A program made the position numbers and the translations under genes. Below, in pieces: positions 24,301 to 34,154 of a DNA stretch of 64,000 nt; position 1 is the stretch's first letter, and every line of letters begins with the position of its first letter. The notes below the pieces were generated by a model that did not search any database, was not told where the DNA came from, and saw only the letters and a program-made list of their open reading frames with translations. This DNA comes from CADEED01 sp043747835 (GTDB lineage: Bacteria > Pseudomonadota > Gammaproteobacteria > Steroidobacterales > Steroidobacteraceae). The stretch lies in assembly GCA_043747835.1 (NCBI GenBank), contig JAYTOK010000148.1, positions 62,001-126,000 on the forward strand, given 5' to 3'.

Positions 24301-25671
24301 TCAGCGGCTTTTGAAGTCTTCCGGCGTCAGCTGATGACGCGACAACAACTTGTAGAAGTCCGTGCGGTTGCGCTTCGCCAACCGCGCCGCCTGCGACACG
24401 TTTCCACCCGTGATCTGCAGGATCTGCGAGAGGTATGACCGCGTGAACTCGTCGCGCGCTTCGTCGAACGACGGCAGCTTGCTCTGCGTTCCACCCAGCG
24501 ACTGTTGCACGAGCTCGACAGGAATGATCGGCGTCTGCGACAGAGCGACGTTTTGACGGACGACATTCGCAAGCTGGCGGATGTTGCCCGGCCAGTCAGC
24601 CGTGGCTAACAGCTCGACGGCTTCCGGCGCGTAGATCTTGCGCACGCCACTCTCGTTGCTGATCCCCGCGAGGAAGTGCGAAACGAGCAACGGGATGTCT
24701 TCACGGCGGCGATTGAGCGGCGGCATCTCGATGTGCACGACGTTCAACCGGTAATAGAGGTCTTCGCGGAACTGTCCGCTCATCATCAACTGCTGCAGGT
24801 CGCGGTGCGTCGCCGAGACGACCCGCACGTTGACCGAGATCGGATCCGCCGCACCAATGGGGCGGATGTTGTTCTCCTGCAGGACGCGCAGCAGCTTCAC
24901 CTGCAGCCGCATCGGCATGTCGCCGATCTCGTCGAGGAGCAAGGTGCCGCCATCGGCGGCCTGAAAGAGGCCTGCCTGATCGCGCATCGCGCCCGCGAAC
25001 GATCCCTTGATGTGCCCGAACAGCTCGCTTTCGAGCAGGTTCTCGGCCATGGCCGAACAATTGATCGCGACGAAAGGCTTGTTACGCCGCGGGCTGACCT
25101 TGTGGATCGCGCGCGCGAGCAATTCCTTGCCCGTGCCGCTCTCGCCGGTGATGAGCACACGCGCATCGGTGCCGGCAACCATGTGCGCCTGCGACAGTTT
25201 TTCCTCGACGAGCGAGGAGCGCGTGATGATCTCCGAGCGCCAGTCTTCTTCCGTATCCACGAATCCCGAGATGCGCAGCGCCTTCTGGACCTGGTCGAGC
25301 AGTTCCTGTTTGTCGACGGGTTTCGTCAGGAAGCCGAATGCGCCCAACTGCGTGGCGTGCACGGCGTCGGGAATCGTGCCGTGCGCGGTCAGGATGATCA
25401 CCTTGAGGCCGGGGTAGCGCGACTGCAGTTCCTTGAGCAGACCGATCCCATCCATCTGGTCCATGCGCAGATCGGTGATCACGAGCTCCGGACGAAACCG
25501 GCTGGTTGCCGCCAGCGCGAGCGCGGCGCTCTCGACGGCTTCGACTTCGTAGTTCTCCGCGCGCAGGCGGATCGTGAGCAAACGCAGCAGACCCGGATCG
25601 TCGTCGACGACGAGGATGCGGGCTTTGCGCTTGGTGGAATGAGGAGTGGCGAGTTGCATGGCGGCGTGCAT
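24301..25671 (-). CDS. glrR: Sigma-54-dependent response regulator, GlrR/QseF type
   Basis: 456 residues: receiver domain about 17-130 with phospho-acceptor D67 (V-I-T-D-L-R-M), AAA+ domain about 150-375 with Walker A G-E-S-G-T-G-K-E at 176-183, and a C-terminal Fis-type HTH (G-N-V-S-Q-A-A-R-L-A-K-R-N-R-T). The ending F-Y-K-L-L-S-R-H-x-L is specific to GlrR-like proteins. The sigma-54 contact loop, normally GAFTGA, reads G-S-F-A-G-A at 223-228, confirmed in the DNA (GGATCGTTCGCGGGCGCG on the coding strand). It should be phosphorylated by the kinase encoded at 26306. Its start lies 9 bases from the QseG stop, so the three genes form one operon. Confidence 0.93.
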   Translation of the reverse strand: MHAAMQLATPHSTKRKARILVVDDDPGLLRLLTIRLRAENYEVEAVESAALALAATSRFRPELVITDLRMDQMDGIGLLKELQSRYPGLKVIILTAHGTIPDAVHATQLGAFGFLTKPVDKQELLDQVQKALRISGFVDTEEDWRSEIITRSSLVEEKLSQAHMVAGTDARVLITGESGTGKELLARAIHKVSPRRNKPFVAINCSAMAENLLESELFGHIKGSFAGAMRDQAGLFQAADGGTLLLDEIGDMPMRLQVKLLRVLQENNIRPIGAADPISVNVRVVSATHRDLQQLMMSGQFREDLYYRLNVVHIEMPPLNRRREDIPLLVSHFLAGISNESGVRKIYAPEAVELLATADWPGNIRQLANVVRQNVALSQTPIIPVELVQQSLGGTQSKLPSFDEARDEFTRSYLSQILQITGGNVSQAARLAKRNRTDFYKLLSRHQLTPEDFKSR

Positions 25672-25680
25672 CAGAAACCT

Positions 25681-26316
25681 CTACGGTTTCCGTCCTTCCG
25701 GCTGATTCGGGCGCCCGTTGTTGGACGAGCGTTCGATGTTTGCGATCGCATCCAGTTTTGCCTGGGCGTCCGCAAGCGCCTTCTTGAGACGGGTATTTTC
25801 CTCGCTCTCGGTACTCAGGCGCTTAGTTAGCTGCGCAATTCGATCGTTGGTCGACCGTTCGGCACCCGATTGCAGGCGCCGAACATCCGCCTGCAAAGAT
25901 TGCTGACGTTCGACCTGCTGCAGCTGCAGGAACGCGAGAGCGCGCTCCGCAGGGAGCAGAGTCTCAGGGCTTGCTAGGACTTCACGCAAAAGTCGCTGTG
26001 CGACGACAGGGTCGTGGCCTGCGTGGTTGGGGGTGGACAGGACCATCGCGTAACGCAGCACGATGCTGGGCGTGGGGGCCGCGCCGTAGTCATTTCCGGC
26101 GCGCGCGAGGATCTCGGCCTGCTCCGCGGGCGAGCCCCGGGCGAGCCGCAGGCAGGTTTCGAGGTACGACGTTATGACGGTGGTTTCGGTGGAATTGCGG
26201 TCCACCGCCGGCAGCGTCTGGGAGTCGCGCTTGAGCGGCAGGCCGGCACCGCAGCCGGCGAGGGCGCCGACGACGGCCACCGAGAGCGCGCAGACGAGGA
26301 GCGACTTATGCCGCAT
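25681..26316 (-). CDS. qseG: QseG-like outer-membrane lipoprotein of the GlrKR system
   Basis: 211 residues from the ATG at 26316. The signal peptide ends in a lipobox L-A-G-C (C22), so the mature protein is lipidated. The body is helical, and the C-terminal third (about 130-200) is a predicted coiled coil rich in Leu/Gln/Glu/Lys. Its place between the kinase and GlrR is that of qseG in enterobacteria, where the lipoprotein contacts the kinase; sequence similarity by eye is weak, so the name rests on synteny. The 5' end overlaps the kinase gene by 11 bases. Confidence 0.7.
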   Translation of the reverse strand: MRHKSLLVCALSVAVVGALAGCGAGLPLKRDSQTLPAVDRNSTETTVITSYLETCLRLARGSPAEQAEILARAGNDYGAAPTPSIVLRYAMVLSTPNHAGHDPVVAQRLLREVLASPETLLPAERALAFLQLQQVERQQSLQADVRRLQSGAERSTNDRIAQLTKRLSTESEENTRLKKALADAQAKLDAIANIERSSNNGRPNQPEGRKP

Positions 26317-27772
26317 GCGCCTGGCTCCCGACGGGCTTGGTGATGGAGAGAACGGGCATCCGGATGCGGAAGTGCGCGCCGGCGTACACGCCGTCGACGA
26401 TCTCGATCGTCCCGCCATGGGCGTTCACGAACTCGAGCACGACCGAGAGGCCGATGCCCGTGCCCTTGACCTGCACGCCAGCGGGCGGCCGGCCGGTGTA
26501 GAAAGCTTCGAACACCCGCGCACGTTCTTCCGAGGGGATGCCCGCGCCTGTGTCGGCGACGTCGATCACGAGCTGTGTGTCCTGTTTCGCGGCATGTAGA
26601 TAGACGGTGCCGCCCTTGGGCGAGTACTTGATGGCATTCGAGAGCAAGTTTTCGATGATGAGGCGAACCTTGCCGCGATCCGCGCGCAGCATCAAGTCGT
26701 CCACCTTCACCTCGAGCCGGACGCGTTGTGAGACTACCGTGAGTTGCTGGGCTTCGAGAACCTGTTTGACCAGGGGGCGCAGCCGGAACTCGGAAAGGTC
26801 GAGCCCGACGCTCTCTTTTTGCCAGGCGCTGAAGGAAAGCAGGTTTTCGATGAGCCGGTGGAGCTTGATTCCGTTGTCACGAAGGATGGCGACCACCTCG
26901 CGCTGAGCGTTGTCCAGGGGACCGACAGCGCCATCCATGAGCAGTTCCGCGCCCTCGCGGATGTTGGCCAGCGGCGTCTTGAGCTCATGCGACATGTGGC
27001 GCAGGAAGCGGTTGCGTTCTTGCGCGAGATCGAGCAGACGCAGTCGCAACCATTCGAGCTGCGCGCCGAGCCGCTCGAGATCGCGCGGTCCGGACACTTC
27101 GATGGCGCGTGAGAACGTGCCGCGGCCGAGCTCGCTGATCGCGCGGTCGATCGCGCGCAGCGGGCGGCCGAGCGAAAGAGTCAGCGCGAGAATGGCGATC
27201 AGCGTCAGCGGGACGAGCAGGGCGGACTGCCAGAACAGTCGCTTCTGTGTGCCTGCGGTCTGCCGCTGCATGTCGGCCAGGCGCACGTCGATCTGGCGAT
27301 TGCCGCTGTCGCGGATGTCGTTGGCGAGGTCGTTGAGCTTTTCGATGCGAGAGAGCACGCCCGCGAAAGCTGTGCTGGTCGGCGAGGTGGCGCTCACGGC
27401 TTTCGCGACCTCGTCGTGCATTGCCGCGAAATCCGCGAGGATGAGTCGCGTCGCGTCGTCGTTGATCATCGCGGCAAGCTGGTTGCGGGTCGTGGCGAGC
27501 GCCTGATCATTGGTGCGGTAAGAATCGAGCACGTCCGGCCTGTTCAGCACCTGGTAGAGCCGAACGGTGCGTTCGAGCGAACGGAGGTCTGCGAACAGGG
27601 TTTGCGTCAGACGAGTGGTTTGCACGCCTTCGACCACGAGCTGCTCGCTCGACTGTGTGAGCCCGCGGATCTGGATGACGGCGTCCACCACGGCGACGAG
27701 CAGCGGTCCCGCAATCAGCGCGAGACCCAGCAGCATGAGGCTGCTCAGCGATTTTGGGCGGGGGATGCGCAT
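26306..27772 (-). CDS. glrK: Sensor histidine kinase, GlrK/QseE type
   Basis: 488 residues: membrane helix about 11-32, a periplasmic helical sensor of about 140 residues, a second helix about 180-202, HAMP, HisKA with phospho-His in R-H-M-S-H-E-L-K-T-P (H262), then HATPase_c with N-L-L-S-N-A-I-K-Y-S, D-T-G-A-G-I and G-T-G-I-G-L. The architecture and the downstream qseG-glrR pair identify it as GlrK. In enterobacteria this system responds to envelope stress and drives sigma-54 promoters of small RNAs. First gene of the operon; galE ends 11 bases ahead on the same strand. Confidence 0.9.
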   Translation of the reverse strand: MRIPRPKSLSSLMLLGLALIAGPLLVAVVDAVIQIRGLTQSSEQLVVEGVQTTRLTQTLFADLRSLERTVRLYQVLNRPDVLDSYRTNDQALATTRNQLAAMINDDATRLILADFAAMHDEVAKAVSATSPTSTAFAGVLSRIEKLNDLANDIRDSGNRQIDVRLADMQRQTAGTQKRLFWQSALLVPLTLIAILALTLSLGRPLRAIDRAISELGRGTFSRAIEVSGPRDLERLGAQLEWLRLRLLDLAQERNRFLRHMSHELKTPLANIREGAELLMDGAVGPLDNAQREVVAILRDNGIKLHRLIENLLSFSAWQKESVGLDLSEFRLRPLVKQVLEAQQLTVVSQRVRLEVKVDDLMLRADRGKVRLIIENLLSNAIKYSPKGGTVYLHAAKQDTQLVIDVADTGAGIPSEERARVFEAFYTGRPPAGVQVKGTGIGLSVVLEFVNAHGGTIEIVDGVYAGAHFRIRMPVLSITKPVGSQAHAA

Positions 27773-27783
27773 CGGTCAGCGAG

Positions 27784-28779
27784 TCACCAGGGCTCCCTCT
27801 GCAGGCGTCGTTCCCATTCCAGCGAAGTCCGGACGATGGTGTCGATGTCGTCGTGCTTGGGCGTCCAGCCGAGCGCATTGCGCACGTTGTCGCAGCGCGC
27901 GACGAGAGACGGCGGATCGCCGGCGCGGCGCGGTTCCTCGCGCACATTCAACTTCAGGCCGGCAATCTTCTCGACGCTCGACAGCACTTCGCGAACGCTG
28001 TAGCCGTGACCGTAGCCGCAATTGGCGGTGAGCGAAGCTCCTCCTGCGCGCAGGTAGTCGATCGCGTTGAGGTGCGCGGTGGCGAGGTCGTCGACGTGGA
28101 TGTAGTCGCGCACGCCCGTGCCATCGGGCGTCGGGAAGTCAGTGCCGTACACGGATAGATAGGGCCGCTTGCCCACGGCGGCCTCGCAGGCGACCTTGAT
28201 CAGCAGCGTCGCCTTCTTCGTCGACTGACCGATGCGGCCGAGGCTGTCGGAGCCCGCGACATTGAAGTAGCGAAGTACCACGGAGCGCATCGGCGTCGCC
28301 GCGCACAGGTCGCGCAGCATCCATTCCGACATGAGTTTCGACGTGCCGTACGCGTTGATCGGCGCGGTCGGCGAATCTTCCGCGACGAGCCCGCCGCCCG
28401 TGATGCCGTAGACCGCGGCAGTCGACGAAAACACGAAATGTTTGACGCCCGCCTGCGAAGCCGCTTCGAGCAGCGAACGCGTGGCGCAGGTGTTGTTGCC
28501 GTAGTACTTGAGCGGATTCGTGACAGACTCGGGCACGATGGTGTGTGCCGCGAAGTGGATGACGGTGTCGATTGAATGCTCGGTCAGGACCGCTTCCACG
28601 AGCTTGCGGTCGCCGACGTTGCCGACGACGAGCGGCACGTCGCGCACCGCCTGGCGGAAGCCGGTGGACAGGTCGTCGAGCACCACGACTTTCTCGCCGC
28701 GCGCGACGAGTTGCAGCACCGTGTGGCTGCCGATATATCCGGCGCCGCCCGTGACCAGGACCGATGAATCTTTGCTCAT
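27784..28779 (-). CDS. galE: UDP-glucose 4-epimerase
   Basis: 331 residues. N-terminal V-T-G-G-A-G-Y-I-G-S-H is the NAD loop, and S-S-T-A-A-V-Y-G and Y-G-T-S-K are the SDR Ser and Tyr-x3-Lys. The late G-V-R-D-Y-I-H-V-D-D-L-A and N-C-G-Y-G-H-G-Y-S-V are GalE hallmarks. It interconverts UDP-glucose and UDP-galactose, feeding surface polysaccharide. It is divergent from srkA (57-base gap), and the glrK gene follows 11 bases downstream, so the four genes may share a transcript. Confidence 0.93.
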   Translation of the reverse strand: MSKDSSVLVTGGAGYIGSHTVLQLVARGEKVVVLDDLSTGFRQAVRDVPLVVGNVGDRKLVEAVLTEHSIDTVIHFAAHTIVPESVTNPLKYYGNNTCATRSLLEAASQAGVKHFVFSSTAAVYGITGGGLVAEDSPTAPINAYGTSKLMSEWMLRDLCAATPMRSVVLRYFNVAGSDSLGRIGQSTKKATLLIKVACEAAVGKRPYLSVYGTDFPTPDGTGVRDYIHVDDLATAHLNAIDYLRAGGASLTANCGYGHGYSVREVLSSVEKIAGLKLNVREEPRRAGDPPSLVARCDNVRNALGWTPKHDDIDTIVRTSLEWERRLQREPW

Positions 28780-28836
28780 GAGATCGCAATTTCCGCGGAG
28801 TTTTAACGAGGCGGGATTTTACATTAATGTCCCGCG

Positions 28837-29832
28837 GTGGCTGTGACGCATTCTGCACCCGCGCCGTTCGATCGGCTGACACCGATGGCGGTCGCCGACG
28901 CGGCTGAAAGCATCGGACTCCTGCCGTCCGGCCGGTTGTTCGCGCTCAACAGTTACGAGAATCGCGTCTATCAACTCGGCGACGACGATGGCGTGCTCTG
29001 GGTGCTCAAATTCTACCGCCCGGCGCGCTGGAGCGACGCGCAGATCGACGAGGAACACTCCTTCACATTCGAGCTCGCCCGGGCCGAACTTCCGGTGGCC
29101 GCGCCGATCGAACGCGACGGGATCAGCCTGTTTGAACACGACGGCCTGCGCTTCGCGGCCTTTCCCTACATGCCAGGTCGTGCGCCCGAGCTGGATCAGC
29201 CGGCGACACTCACCTTGCTAGGCCGCACCCTCGCGCGCATGCATGCGATCGGCGCGCGCCATTCTTTCGCTCACCGGCCCGTGCTCGATCTCGACCGACT
29301 GGGAGTGCGCGCGCGCGCCGCCGTTCGCGCCAGCGGCTTCGTGCCGGAATCGCTCGTCGAGCAATACGCGCTCGTGAGCGATCAGATCATCGGACGAGTC
29401 CGGCAGTGCTTCGAGAATTTCGGCAGTCTGCCGCGGGTGCGGATCCACGGCGATTGTCACGCCGGCAACATCCTCTGGCGCGAGACGGGGCCGCTGTTCG
29501 TCGATCTCGACGATTGCATGTCGGGTCCGCGCATCCAGGATTTGTGGATGTTTCTTTCGGGCGACGCCGCCGCGCAGCAGTCGGCGTGGGCCTCGATCAT
29601 GGAAGGCTACGAGGTGTTCGCCGAGTTCGACTACGCCGAGCTCACGCTCGTCGAAGCGTTGCGAAGTTTGCGCATCCTCCACTACGCATCGTGGATCGCG
29701 ACGCGCTGGCACGATCCCGCGTTTCCGCGCGCATTTCCCTGGTTCGGCGAGGCCCGCTTCTGGGAGCGGCACATCGCGGATCTGTTCGAGCAGTTGTCCG
29801 CGATGGATGACCCTCCCATCCTCTCCCGATGA
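28837..29832 (+). CDS. srkA: Stress-response Ser/Thr kinase, SrkA (YihE) type
   Basis: 331 residues, standard for SrkA. Kinase landmarks: V-L-K-F-Y (K58), catalytic loop H-G-D-C-H-A-G-N (D206, N211) and the metal loop V-D-L-D-D (D223), in an APH/choline-kinase-like fold. The N-terminal N-S-Y-E-N-R-V-Y and the middle R-P-A-R-W are SrkA hallmarks. SrkA is a cytoplasmic kinase that protects stressed cells. The start is GTG at 28837 (GTG 28843 is an in-frame alternative); no good Shine-Dalgarno is visible. Confidence 0.9.
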   Translation: MAVTHSAPAPFDRLTPMAVADAAESIGLLPSGRLFALNSYENRVYQLGDDDGVLWVLKFYRPARWSDAQIDEEHSFTFELARAELPVAAPIERDGISLFEHDGLRFAAFPYMPGRAPELDQPATLTLLGRTLARMHAIGARHSFAHRPVLDLDRLGVRARAAVRASGFVPESLVEQYALVSDQIIGRVRQCFENFGSLPRVRIHGDCHAGNILWRETGPLFVDLDDCMSGPRIQDLWMFLSGDAAAQQSAWASIMEGYEVFAEFDYAELTLVEALRSLRILHYASWIATRWHDPAFPRAFPWFGEARFWERHIADLFEQLSAMDDPPILSR

Positions 29833-29884
29833 AGAGGGTGCGATGAAGGACCGTGTTAGTCTTCGGGCCCGGAGGGATTTCAGA

Positions 29885-30430
29885 ATGTCGCGTACCCGTC
29901 GAGCGCTCTTGCTGCCTGTGTTGGCCATCGGTTCGCTGGTCGCGGCCTGCGGCGATTCCCCGACGGAGGAGGCAGTCGCGACGCAGGCGGGTCCGGCGAA
30001 AACGACGAAAGCCTCGGGCCTGTCTCCGGAGATGGTCGCCGCGGTTTCGGTCGGTCGCTCGTCCAGCATCCTCAGCGTTCACTTTGCCCTCGGCAAACTG
30101 CCGTTGGTGGGTCAGGCGCTGCCGGTCGAGATCGCGATCGTGCCCCACCAGGACTTCACGTCCGTCCGCGCCAACTTCGAAGGCCCCGACGGCCTCGCAC
30201 TGACCATCGGCAACGAACTCGAGCCGCTGACCGACGTCAAAGCGGAGATCGTCATCAAGCATCAGCTCGTGCTGCTGCCGCGCCGCGACGGGGTCTTCAT
30301 CCTCTCCGCCACCGTCGAGACGGAAAGGCCGACCGAAGGCAACGTGTCGCGAGTCTTCTCGCTGCCGATCATCGTCGCCGTCGCCGCAACACCGGCCGCG
30401 GCCGCGCCGGCACCCGCGGCGCCCAAGTAA
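29885..30430 (+). CDS. Lipoprotein of unknown function
   Basis: 181 residues from ATG 29885, chosen because GGAGG lies nine bases ahead and the signal peptide begins there (M-S-R-T-R-R-A-L-L-L); an in-frame ATG at 29843 would add 14 residues. The lipobox V-A-A-C follows, with an acidic residue after Gly (C-G-D), hinting at inner-membrane retention by the Asp rule for +2/+3 residues. The body is a probable beta sandwich without recognised motifs, and the tail is low-complexity Ala/Pro. It follows srkA by 52 bases in the same direction. No function can be assigned. Confidence 0.72.
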   Translation: MSRTRRALLLPVLAIGSLVAACGDSPTEEAVATQAGPAKTTKASGLSPEMVAAVSVGRSSSILSVHFALGKLPLVGQALPVEIAIVPHQDFTSVRANFEGPDGLALTIGNELEPLTDVKAEIVIKHQLVLLPRRDGVFILSATVETERPTEGNVSRVFSLPIIVAVAATPAAAAPAPAAPK

Positions 30431-30509
30431 GCCTCCAAACCGGGAGGCGCTTCACGGGGATGCCGGCGCCCCGGACATATCATGCAATTTGGTCCGCACT
30501 TGCACGGTT

Positions 30510-33500
30510 ATGTCAAAACGCGCCGAAGGGTCATCCCCGGAAGCCCCTGATTCCGGTCTGAATACGGCGAATGACGGCTCCGTCATTTCCGCGGCGGGCC
30601 GTGTTGGCTTCGAAGACCACTCCATGCGTCGATTGCATCCGCTGCTCCAGTCGCAGCTGCGCGAGTTGCGCGCGCGCGTGACGGGTGGACGAATCAGCGC
30701 GCACGAGATGCTGGAGATGCTGAGCCGTTACTACGACTCGATGGACGACGAACGGCGGGCGATGGTGCGGTCGATGCAGCTCATGTCCGATGAGGCGCGC
30801 TCCCTCGGCGTCGAGATCGCGGAGCAGGGCGCGGCCCAACTGCAAGTCATCCTCGATCACATCAAGGACGTCGTCATCACGGCGAACGGCGAGGGCATCG
30901 TCGATCGTGCGAATCCACAGACGCAGCGCGTCTTTGGGCTTCCGCCCGCGGAATTGCTCGGCGCGCGCATCGACCACCTCGTCCCGGGCATCGCGGTCGA
31001 CGGATCGATCGCGCAGGGGCTCGAGAAGCTCGCCGATTCGAGCGATACGTTCCGCGGACGGCGGGTCTCTCCCGAAGTCATGGCGCGACGTTCCGACGGC
31101 ACTATGTTTCCCGCCGAGATCTCCATCAGTCGCGCGAAGAACGGACGTACCGACGTGTTCGTCATCTGCCTGCGCGACATCTCCGAGCGTCACGCCGCGC
31201 AGCTTGCGCTGCGCGACAGCGAGGCTCGCTATCGCACGCTCGTCGACAATGCGCCCGAAGCCATCACGGTGATCGACGCGGAGACGAATCGATTCGTGGA
31301 GGCGAACGAACCCGCTCTCAAGCTCTTCAAGTTGACACGCGAGCAGCTCCTGTCGAGCAACCTGGGCGGCGTCAGCGCGGAAATACAGCCGGACGGTCAG
31401 CCGTCGATGTCGCCGCATCGCCAGAATTTCCGGCTAGCCGCGGCCGGCGAATCGCAGGTCTTCGACTGGACTCACCGCGACTCGACGGGCCGGGACATCC
31501 CGTGCGAACTGCGTCTGGTGCGCCTGCCCGGCACCCGCTCGCCCCTCGTTCGCGCGAGCATCACCGACATCTCCGAGCGCAAGCGCGCCGAGATCATCAT
31601 GGAGAACGAGCGTGCGTTCTTCGCGCTGCTCGCTTCGAACGCAGGTCTGCCCGCGGTGCTCGACATCGTGTCCGCGCTCGTGCAGGCCGTGTATCCGCGG
31701 GCGCGTTGCACGATCTCCGTGCTCGCGCCGGATTCGAGCTGCTTCTCGCTCACCATCGCGCGGCAATTGCCGCCCATGCTGGCCGCCGTGCTCGAGCGAA
31801 CGCCGATCGAGCCGCGCCGCGGTTCGTGCGCGGCCGCGGTGTATTCCGCGTGCGATGTGTACTGCGCTGACGTCGCGAACGATCCCCACTGGGCCGACCG
31901 CAGGCAGGTGGTGCTGGATGCCGGCTTCCGCGCGGTGTGGTCGATGCCGATCCGCGGCGCCAGCGGCAAGCTGCTCGGCGCGGTGGCTATCTACCGTCCC
32001 GACCCCGGATTGCCGGACTCGCGGGAGCAGGTGTTGCAGGCGCACGCGACGCGCCTCGCCGGCCTCGCGATCGAGCGCAGTCTCGCGGAAGAAGCGTTGC
32101 GCGCCAGCGAAGCCAAGTTTCGCGGCCTGTTCGAAAGCGTCATCGAAGGCGTGTACCAGAGCACGCGCGATGGTCGCCTGGTCTCGGTCAACAGTGCCTT
32201 CGTGAAGATGCTCGGGTATTCCTCCGCGGAGGAGATGTACGCGCTGCCGAGCTCCGTGATGATTTACTGGAGTGCGACCGATCGCGCGGAGTTCGTGCGC
32301 AAGGTCGACGCTGACGGCGAAGTGCGCGGCATGGAAGTCCTGCTGCGTCGCCGCGACGGCTCGACGGTAGTCGCACTCGAGAATTCGCGCGGCGTGCGCG
32401 ACGGCAGCGGCCGGATCGTGGGCTACGAGGGCACGCTGTCCGACATCACCGAACGTAAACGCGTCGAGCAGGCGATCTATGCCGAGAAGGATCGCGCTCA
32501 AGTCACGCTGCAATCGATCGGCGACGCGGTGATCACCACCGACGCCGCCGCCCGGATCGACTATCTGAATCCGGTGGCCGAGCGCCTGACGGGATGGATC
32601 CTCGAAGAGGCACGCGGCCGGCCCATCGGCGACGTGCTGCAGCTCATCGATGAATCGACGCGCAAGCCGGTGGCATACACCCTGGATCGCGTGTTGCAGG
32701 GTCTCGAGACCTCGCTGCCCTCCGAGCACAACGTGCTCGTGACCCGGCGCGGCGAAGAGCTCGCGATCCAGGAAACGGCTTCACCGATCCGCAACCGCGA
32801 AGGTGAGGCGATCGGCGCCGTCATCGTCTTCGGCGACGTGACGAAGGAGCGGCGCCTGAAGCGGGCGCTGTCGTACCAGGCGAGCCACGACGCGCTGACG
32901 GGCCTCATCAACCGCCGCGAGTTCGACTCGCGGCTCGAGTCCGCAGTCAACACCGCGCAACGCGGGGACTGCGACTTCGTGTTGCTCTACGTCGACCTCG
33001 ATCAGTTCAAGGTCGTGAACGACACCTGCGGACACAGCGCCGGCGACCGGCTGTTGCGCGACATCACGAGCCTGTTGCAGACGCGGGTGCGCGCGTCCGA
33101 CACGATCGCGCGTCTGGGCGGCGATGAGTTCGGCATCCTGCTCGAACGCTGCTCGCTCGAGCAGGCGGAGCGCGTCGCGGACAGCATCCGCCACTCGATC
33201 CACAGCTACCGCTTTCTCTGGGGCGCCAACAGTCTGTCGGTGGGCGCGAGCATCGGCGTCGTGCGCATCGGCAAGGAAACCACGAGCTCCGCGGCCGTCC
33301 TGTCGGCGGCTGACATCGCGTGTTATGCCGCGAAGGACGGCGGCCGCAACCGGGTGCAGGTCTACGAGCGCGACCATGGGACCAACCGGCACCGCGAGAT
33401 GCAGTGGGTCGGGCGCATCGCGCGCGCCGTGGAAGATGGAAGGCTCGAGCTCTTCGCGCAACGCATCGTCGGGATCGGTCCGGCGCAGTACCACGACCCC

Positions 33501-34154
33501 TTCTTCGAGTTGATGGTCCGGCTGCGCAACGAAGATGGCACGCTGGTGCCGCCGATCGAGTTCATCCCCGCGGCCGAGCGTTACAACGTGATGGTCATGG
33601 TGGATCGCTGGGTCGTGAATCGCGCGATCGAGCTGCTCGAACGGGTTCCGGCGACCACCCGCCTGCCCCTCATTGCCGTCAACCTGTCGGGGACGTCGAT
33701 CAACGACGAGGATTTCCTCGAGTTCGTGCTCTCACGGCTGCGCGACGAACGGGTGGCGAAGGCGCTGTGCTTCGAGATCACGGAAACCGCGGCCGTGGCC
33801 AGCCTGACCAAGGCCACCTATTTCATGAACGAGATCAAGGCGCGCGGCTGCCGTTTCTCGCTCGATGACTTCGGCAGCGGTGTCTCTTCGTTCGTCTACC
33901 TCAAGAACCTCCCGGTGGATTTCCTCAAGATCGACGGGCACTTCATCGCGAATGTCGCGACGGACCCCGTCGACCGGAGCATGGTCGAGGCCATCGCCAA
34001 GGTCGGCCGGGCCATGCAGGTGGCCACCATCGCCGAGAAAGTCGAGAGCGCGGCCGTCCAGGCGGTCCTCAAGTCCATCGGCGTCGACTACATTCAGGGG
34101 TACCACCTCGCGGAGCCCTGTGCGATCGAGGAGGTTTTCGGTCCGGGGACGTGA
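30510..34154 (+). CDS. Large PAS-PAS-GAF-PAS-PAS-GGDEF-EAL c-di-GMP protein
   Basis: 1214 residues, no membrane helix. An N-terminal helical region (about 1-110) is followed by two PAS domains, a GAF domain (about 355-525, around the C-T-I-S-V-L-A-P strand), two more PAS domains, GGDEF with an intact G-G-D-E-F at 870-874, and EAL with E-L-M at 1000-1002. The catalytic set of the EAL domain (V-N-L-S-G, E-I-T-E, L-D-D-F-G, K-I-D-G) is complete, so both synthesis and breakdown of c-di-GMP are possible. The start ATG 30510 has a poor ribosome-binding site; TTG 30489 is the alternative. Likely a soluble multi-input regulator of biofilm or matrix. Confidence 0.9.
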   Translation: MSKRAEGSSPEAPDSGLNTANDGSVISAAGRVGFEDHSMRRLHPLLQSQLRELRARVTGGRISAHEMLEMLSRYYDSMDDERRAMVRSMQLMSDEARSLGVEIAEQGAAQLQVILDHIKDVVITANGEGIVDRANPQTQRVFGLPPAELLGARIDHLVPGIAVDGSIAQGLEKLADSSDTFRGRRVSPEVMARRSDGTMFPAEISISRAKNGRTDVFVICLRDISERHAAQLALRDSEARYRTLVDNAPEAITVIDAETNRFVEANEPALKLFKLTREQLLSSNLGGVSAEIQPDGQPSMSPHRQNFRLAAAGESQVFDWTHRDSTGRDIPCELRLVRLPGTRSPLVRASITDISERKRAEIIMENERAFFALLASNAGLPAVLDIVSALVQAVYPRARCTISVLAPDSSCFSLTIARQLPPMLAAVLERTPIEPRRGSCAAAVYSACDVYCADVANDPHWADRRQVVLDAGFRAVWSMPIRGASGKLLGAVAIYRPDPGLPDSREQVLQAHATRLAGLAIERSLAEEALRASEAKFRGLFESVIEGVYQSTRDGRLVSVNSAFVKMLGYSSAEEMYALPSSVMIYWSATDRAEFVRKVDADGEVRGMEVLLRRRDGSTVVALENSRGVRDGSGRIVGYEGTLSDITERKRVEQAIYAEKDRAQVTLQSIGDAVITTDAAARIDYLNPVAERLTGWILEEARGRPIGDVLQLIDESTRKPVAYTLDRVLQGLETSLPSEHNVLVTRRGEELAIQETASPIRNREGEAIGAVIVFGDVTKERRLKRALSYQASHDALTGLINRREFDSRLESAVNTAQRGDCDFVLLYVDLDQFKVVNDTCGHSAGDRLLRDITSLLQTRVRASDTIARLGGDEFGILLERCSLEQAERVADSIRHSIHSYRFLWGANSLSVGASIGVVRIGKETTSSAAVLSAADIACYAAKDGGRNRVQVYERDHGTNRHREMQWVGRIARAVEDGRLELFAQRIVGIGPAQYHDPFFELMVRLRNEDGTLVPPIEFIPAAERYNVMVMVDRWVVNRAIELLERVPATTRLPLIAVNLSGTSINDEDFLEFVLSRLRDERVAKALCFEITETAAVASLTKATYFMNEIKARGCRFSLDDFGSGVSSFVYLKNLPVDFLKIDGHFIANVATDPVDRSMVEAIAKVGRAMQVATIAEKVESAAVQAVLKSIGVDYIQGYHLAEPCAIEEVFGPGT

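Noticed and set aside
24676..25830. 384-codon plus-strand frame opposite glrR
   Set aside because: Antisense of a well-supported gene, with no family features.
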